Assembly: GCF_027912455.1 (NCBI RefSeq)
Contig: NZ_CP115446.1
Location: 2,317,501 to 2,381,500 of the forward strand
From: Aurantiacibacter sp. MUD61
GTDB taxonomy: Bacteria > Pseudomonadota > Alphaproteobacteria > Sphingomonadales > Sphingomonadaceae
Direction of reading: 5' to 3'
Length of the DNA stretch: 64,000 nt
In this document: positions 61,103 to 64,000 of the stretch, piece by piece
How the letters are laid out: every line of letters begins with the position of its first letter
Numbering within the stretch: the stretch's first letter is position 1
Notes under the pieces: generated by a model
What the model was told of the DNA's origin: nothing
Database searches by the model: none
Seen by the model: the letters and a program-made list of their open reading frames with translations, nothing else
Made by a program: the position numbers and the translations under genes

Positions 61103-63640
61103 ATGAGTGACGATTTCGACGCCGATCCCGCAACCGGGACTGCCAGCTTTTCCCGCCGTCTGTCGCGCGGGGGGCAGGGCGCATGGGCAAATATTGCGGA
61201 GGCGTGGCGCACACGCAAATGGCTGCGCCTGCTGTTCTATGCGCTGGGCGGCGGTTTGCTGCTGGCGGTCGTTGGGTGGTTTGTGCTCGCCTGGAACCTG
61301 CCGGACGCTGAGACCTTGCTCGATTACGAGCCCAACCTGCCAACGGTTGTGCGCGGGATCGATGGTGAGATCGTACACCGTTTCGAGCGCGAGCGGCGCG
61401 TTGAGCTGAATTACCGCGACCTGCCGGAGCAGTTGGTCAACGCCTATGTCTCCGCCGAAGACGAAACTTTCTGGTCGCATAATGGCATCGACGCGGGCGG
61501 CTTTGTCGGCGCCGTCATCGACTACGTATCGAAAATCGGTTCGGGGGAGCGCGCTGTCGGCGGCTCCACGATCACGCAGCAGGTCGCCAAGAACATTCTT
61601 GTCGGCAACGAATATTCGATCACCCGCAAGCTGAAGGAAATGATCCTCGCAACACGTATCGAAGGCGTGCTGGAAAAAGAGGAGATCATGACCCTCTACC
61701 TGAACGAAATCCCGCTCGGTCGCAGGTCCTACGGCGTGCAGGCTGCAGCGCTGGCGTATTTCGACAAGGATGCAGACGAGCTCGAACTGCATGAGATGGC
61801 TTATCTCGCCGCGCTGACTCCAGCGCCGGAACGTTACAGCCGGTCGGCCAATTTCGACATCGCCCGCGAGCGCCGCAATCTGGTTCTCCGCCAGATGGAA
61901 GACAATGGCTACATCACGGAAGACGAAATGCGCACCGCGCAGGCCATGCCGCTGGGTATTGTCGATGGGCAGCGCCAGTCGCGTTCTGCCGATGCTGGCT
62001 ATTTCCTTGAAGAGGTACGCCGCGAACTCATCGCGCAGTTCGGTGAAGAGTCGGAAGATGGTCGTAACAGCGTTTACGCAGGCGGGCTGTGGGTGCGCAC
62101 TTCGCTCGATACCGAAGTTCAGGAAGCAGCGCGCAATTCGCTGCGTGGAGCATTGCTGCGCTATCACGGAAACCGCGGATATACCGGCCCGATCGCGACG
62201 CTGAATCCGGATAACGGCAGCCTGACCTCGCAGCTCGCAAGCTCCTACATCTCGATCAATTACGAAGATTGGCGCATCGGCGTTGTCACCGCGACCGATG
62301 GCGGCGCTCGGATTGGCTTTGCCAATGGCGATGAGAGCCCGCTTTCGGGCGCGCCCAATTCGATCAGCGTCGGGGACGTGGTCGCTGCTTCGCCGTCGGG
62401 CGATGGCTGGCGTCTGCGGGGTGTGCCGGAAGTTTCCGGTGGCTTCCTCGCGATGCAGCCCGATACCGGCCGAATTCTTGCGATGCAGGGCGGTTTTGAC
62501 AGTCGTCTCGGTGATTTCAACCGCGCGGTGCAGGCCAACCGCCAGCCCGGATCGACTGTAAAGCCCTTCGTCTATGCCGCCGGTATCGATGCCGGGATGA
62601 CGCCGGCAAGCATGATCCCCGATACGCAATATTGCTATTACCAGGGCAGCAATCTGGGCGAGAAATGCTTCACCAACTTCGGTGGTGGCCGTGGCGGCGG
62701 TGAGTATCCGATGCGCTACGGGCTCGAGCAGTCCAAGAACCTCATGACTGTGCATATCGCGATGGATGCGGGCATGGAAAATGTCATCCAGACGTTCCGC
62801 GATGTCGAGCTGGAACCGGAGGATATCCAGTACCAGCCCTATCCCGCCTATTCGCTTGGCTCGGGTGAGACCACGGTTGAACGCATCACCGCAGCCTATG
62901 CCGCGATGGTCAATCATGGCCGCCTGAACGATCCGACGGTGATCGACTATGTGCAGGACCGTGATGGCAATGTGATCTGGCGCGCGGATGAGCGCGAATG
63001 CACCGGCTGCAACATGGATGAATGGGATGGCGGCTCCATGCCTCGTTTCGGTCGCACCGGGCGTCAGGCAATGGATGCGCGCACTGCTTTCCAGACGGTC
63101 CACATGCTGACCGGCACCGTCCAGCGCGGTACGGCAACGCGACTTCGCGATCTCGACATTCCGATGTTCGGCAAGACCGGTACCAGCACTGGCCCGACCA
63201 ATGCCTGGTTCGTCGGCGGTAGCCCGGACATCGTGGCGGGGACTTACATCGGCTTCGATACGCCGAGGAACATGGGTGGCTGGATTCAGGGCGGCAACAC
63301 GGCCGTGCCGATTTTCCGCCAGTTCGTTGAGGAGACTCCCGGTCACTGGAGTGGCAGGCCGTTCTCGGCGCCAAACGGCGTTCGCATGGTCCGCATCGAT
63401 CGGCGCACGGGCAGCCGTGTGTTTGATGCCTGGCCTAGCGACGATCCCTTGTCGACCGTGATCTGGGAAGCTTTCCAGCCCGACACCGAACCGCGACGAA
63501 GTGCGCGCCAGGATGAAATCGACGCCATGCGCGAACTCATCATCGCGCAATTGAGGCGGAGGGAGCGCGGCCCGAGTACCGACAGTGGCCCGACTGAGGA
63601 GCCGGAGAGCTTTGCCGAGGAGCAGGGCGGCATTTACTGA
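61103..63640 (+). CDS. Penicillin-binding protein 1A
   Basis: Bifunctional class A PBP, 845 residues, that polymerises and cross-links peptidoglycan. Cytoplasmic tail, membrane helix (about 43-66), glycosyltransferase domain with the catalytic Glu in SAEDETFWSHNG and GGSTITQQVAKN. A linker with an OB-like part follows, then the transpeptidase with Ser484-Thr-Val-Lys487, Ser544-Lys-Asn and Lys691-Thr-Gly-Thr. The order amidase-PBP1A-prfB behind rne is common in alphaproteobacteria. Confidence 0.96.
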   Translation: MSDDFDADPATGTASFSRRLSRGGQGAWANIAEAWRTRKWLRLLFYALGGGLLLAVVGWFVLAWNLPDAETLLDYEPNLPTVVRGIDGEIVHRFERERRVELNYRDLPEQLVNAYVSAEDETFWSHNGIDAGGFVGAVIDYVSKIGSGERAVGGSTITQQVAKNILVGNEYSITRKLKEMILATRIEGVLEKEEIMTLYLNEIPLGRRSYGVQAAALAYFDKDADELELHEMAYLAALTPAPERYSRSANFDIARERRNLVLRQMEDNGYITEDEMRTAQAMPLGIVDGQRQSRSADAGYFLEEVRRELIAQFGEESEDGRNSVYAGGLWVRTSLDTEVQEAARNSLRGALLRYHGNRGYTGPIATLNPDNGSLTSQLASSYISINYEDWRIGVVTATDGGARIGFANGDESPLSGAPNSISVGDVVAASPSGDGWRLRGVPEVSGGFLAMQPDTGRILAMQGGFDSRLGDFNRAVQANRQPGSTVKPFVYAAGIDAGMTPASMIPDTQYCYYQGSNLGEKCFTNFGGGRGGGEYPMRYGLEQSKNLMTVHIAMDAGMENVIQTFRDVELEPEDIQYQPYPAYSLGSGETTVERITAAYAAMVNHGRLNDPTVIDYVQDRDGNVIWRADERECTGCNMDEWDGGSMPRFGRTGRQAMDARTAFQTVHMLTGTVQRGTATRLRDLDIPMFGKTGTSTGPTNAWFVGGSPDIVAGTYIGFDTPRNMGGWIQGGNTAVPIFRQFVEETPGHWSGRPFSAPNGVRMVRIDRRTGSRVFDAWPSDDPLSTVIWEAFQPDTEPRRSARQDEIDAMRELIIAQLRRRERGPSTDSGPTEEPESFAEEQGGIY

Positions 63641-63742
63641 CGCTTCGCACGGGATCGATCTGCCCCCGATCGATCGCAACCACTTCCCCTTCCATGCGAG
63701 CTGCGCTAGGCGCGGGCGCTTTCACAGTCGGAGAACAATGCC

Positions 63743-64000
63743 ATGCGTGCCGAAGGGCAGGCCCATATCGACCGGATCGAAGCGGCGCTTGCGCTGGTCA
63801 AGAAGTCTCTCGACTGGGAGCATGCCCTGCGCCGTCTCGACGAGCTCGAGGCCCGCGTGCAGGATCCGGACCTCTGGAATGATCCGAAGCAGGCGCAGGC
63901 CATCAGCCGCGAGCACAAGCAGCTCAAGGACGCAGTGGAGACCGTGCAGGAAATCTCCACCGAGATGTCCGACGCCATGGAGTTCATCGAAATGGGCGAG
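63743..64000 (+). CDS. prfB: Peptide chain release factor 2 (partial, 5' end)
   Basis: The first 86 codons of RF2, which ends translation at UGA and UAA; the rest lies beyond the right edge. The N-terminal coiled-coil domain is recognisable from LRRLDELEARVQDPDLWNDP and the following QAISREHKQL. The reading frame is continuous through the place (around KSLDWEH) where many bacteria carry an in-frame UGA and a programmed +1 frameshift, so that autoregulation is absent here. The GTCGGAG about 10 nt before the ATG at 63743 serves as ribosome site. Confidence 0.92.
   Translation, partial: MRAEGQAHIDRIEAALALVKKSLDWEHALRRLDELEARVQDPDLWNDPKQAQAISREHKQLKDAVETVQEISTEMSDAMEFIEMGE

Noticed and set aside
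63641..63742. GATCGATC inverted repeat after PBP1A as a terminator
   Set aside because: The stem is a simple palindromic tetramer repeat without a T run.
1..64000. Mobile elements, CRISPR arrays, tRNA or rRNA genes
   Set aside because: I looked for transposase-like proteins, regularly spaced repeats and tRNA-like cloverleaf ends in the intergenic regions and saw none; a covariance-model scan was not possible.

Overview
The window is a gene-dense, GC-rich (roughly 60%) piece of a chromosome from an alphaproteobacterium. The gene set and order fit Sphingomonadales, most probably Erythrobacteraceae. Supporting signs are the complete XrtA (exosortase A) exopolysaccharide locus, the rne / amidase / PBP1A / prfB order, an RNase E with a large charged insert in its S1 domain, sdhE next to mfd and recG, and a LexA box of the alphaproteobacterial GTTC-N7-GTTC type. 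This placement is inference from gene content; no 16S gene is present. I see no prophage, insertion sequence, CRISPR array, tRNA or rRNA.

Region by region. 1-3.8 kb: 5' part of NAD kinase, an EAL-domain phosphodiesterase and a secreted S9 peptidase. 3.9-9.9 kb: mfd, sdhE and recG, with a terminator squeezed between sdhE and mfd and a palindromic repeat between sdhE and recG. 10-15.6 kb: membrane protein, DUF885 peptidase-like protein, LolC/E-LolD lipoprotein exporter and two small hypotheticals. 15.7-20 kb: dnaE and a membrane-anchored LuxR-type HTH protein. 20-25.5 kb (minus strand): OmpA-like porin with a 26-proline linker, a LexA-box radical SAM protein, moaB, a lytic transglycosylase and a divergent uracil-DNA glycosylase-like protein. 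25.6-33.7 kb (plus strand): ETF-ubiquinone oxidoreductase, ispE, N-formylglutamate amidohydrolase, ilvD, a small lipoprotein, NAD(P)HX repair enzyme and a TrmA-family methyltransferase.

33.7-52.1 kb is the XrtA cluster, 16 genes in two divergent arms that meet at about 36.44 kb. The minus arm holds a GNAT/FemAB-like transferase, an acyl carrier protein and two alpha/beta hydrolases. The plus arm holds an acyl-AMP ligase, a PLP decarboxylase, the export lipoprotein, chain-length regulator, tyrosine kinase, outer-membrane protein, AAA ATPase, deacetylase, FemAB protein, glycosyltransferase, an exosortase-EpsI fusion and an asparagine-synthase-like amidotransferase. Export, polymer-length and sorting steps have recognisable parts. 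The ligase/decarboxylase/ACP/hydrolase/amidotransferase set looks like a carrier-protein-based pathway whose product is not known to me; it is the best candidate here for undescribed chemistry. Both ends of the cluster meet the neighbouring gene tail to tail through an identical 4-bp CTAG overlap.

52.1-64 kb: zapE, sdhB (apart from the other sdh genes), an SDR, an ATP-grasp / nucleotidyltransferase pair of unknown function, rne with a structured 5' leader, an N-acetylmuramoyl-L-alanine amidase, PBP1A and the 5' end of prfB. A 27-bp element is found identically about 120 bp upstream of both lolC and sdhB, in the same orientation relative to each gene.
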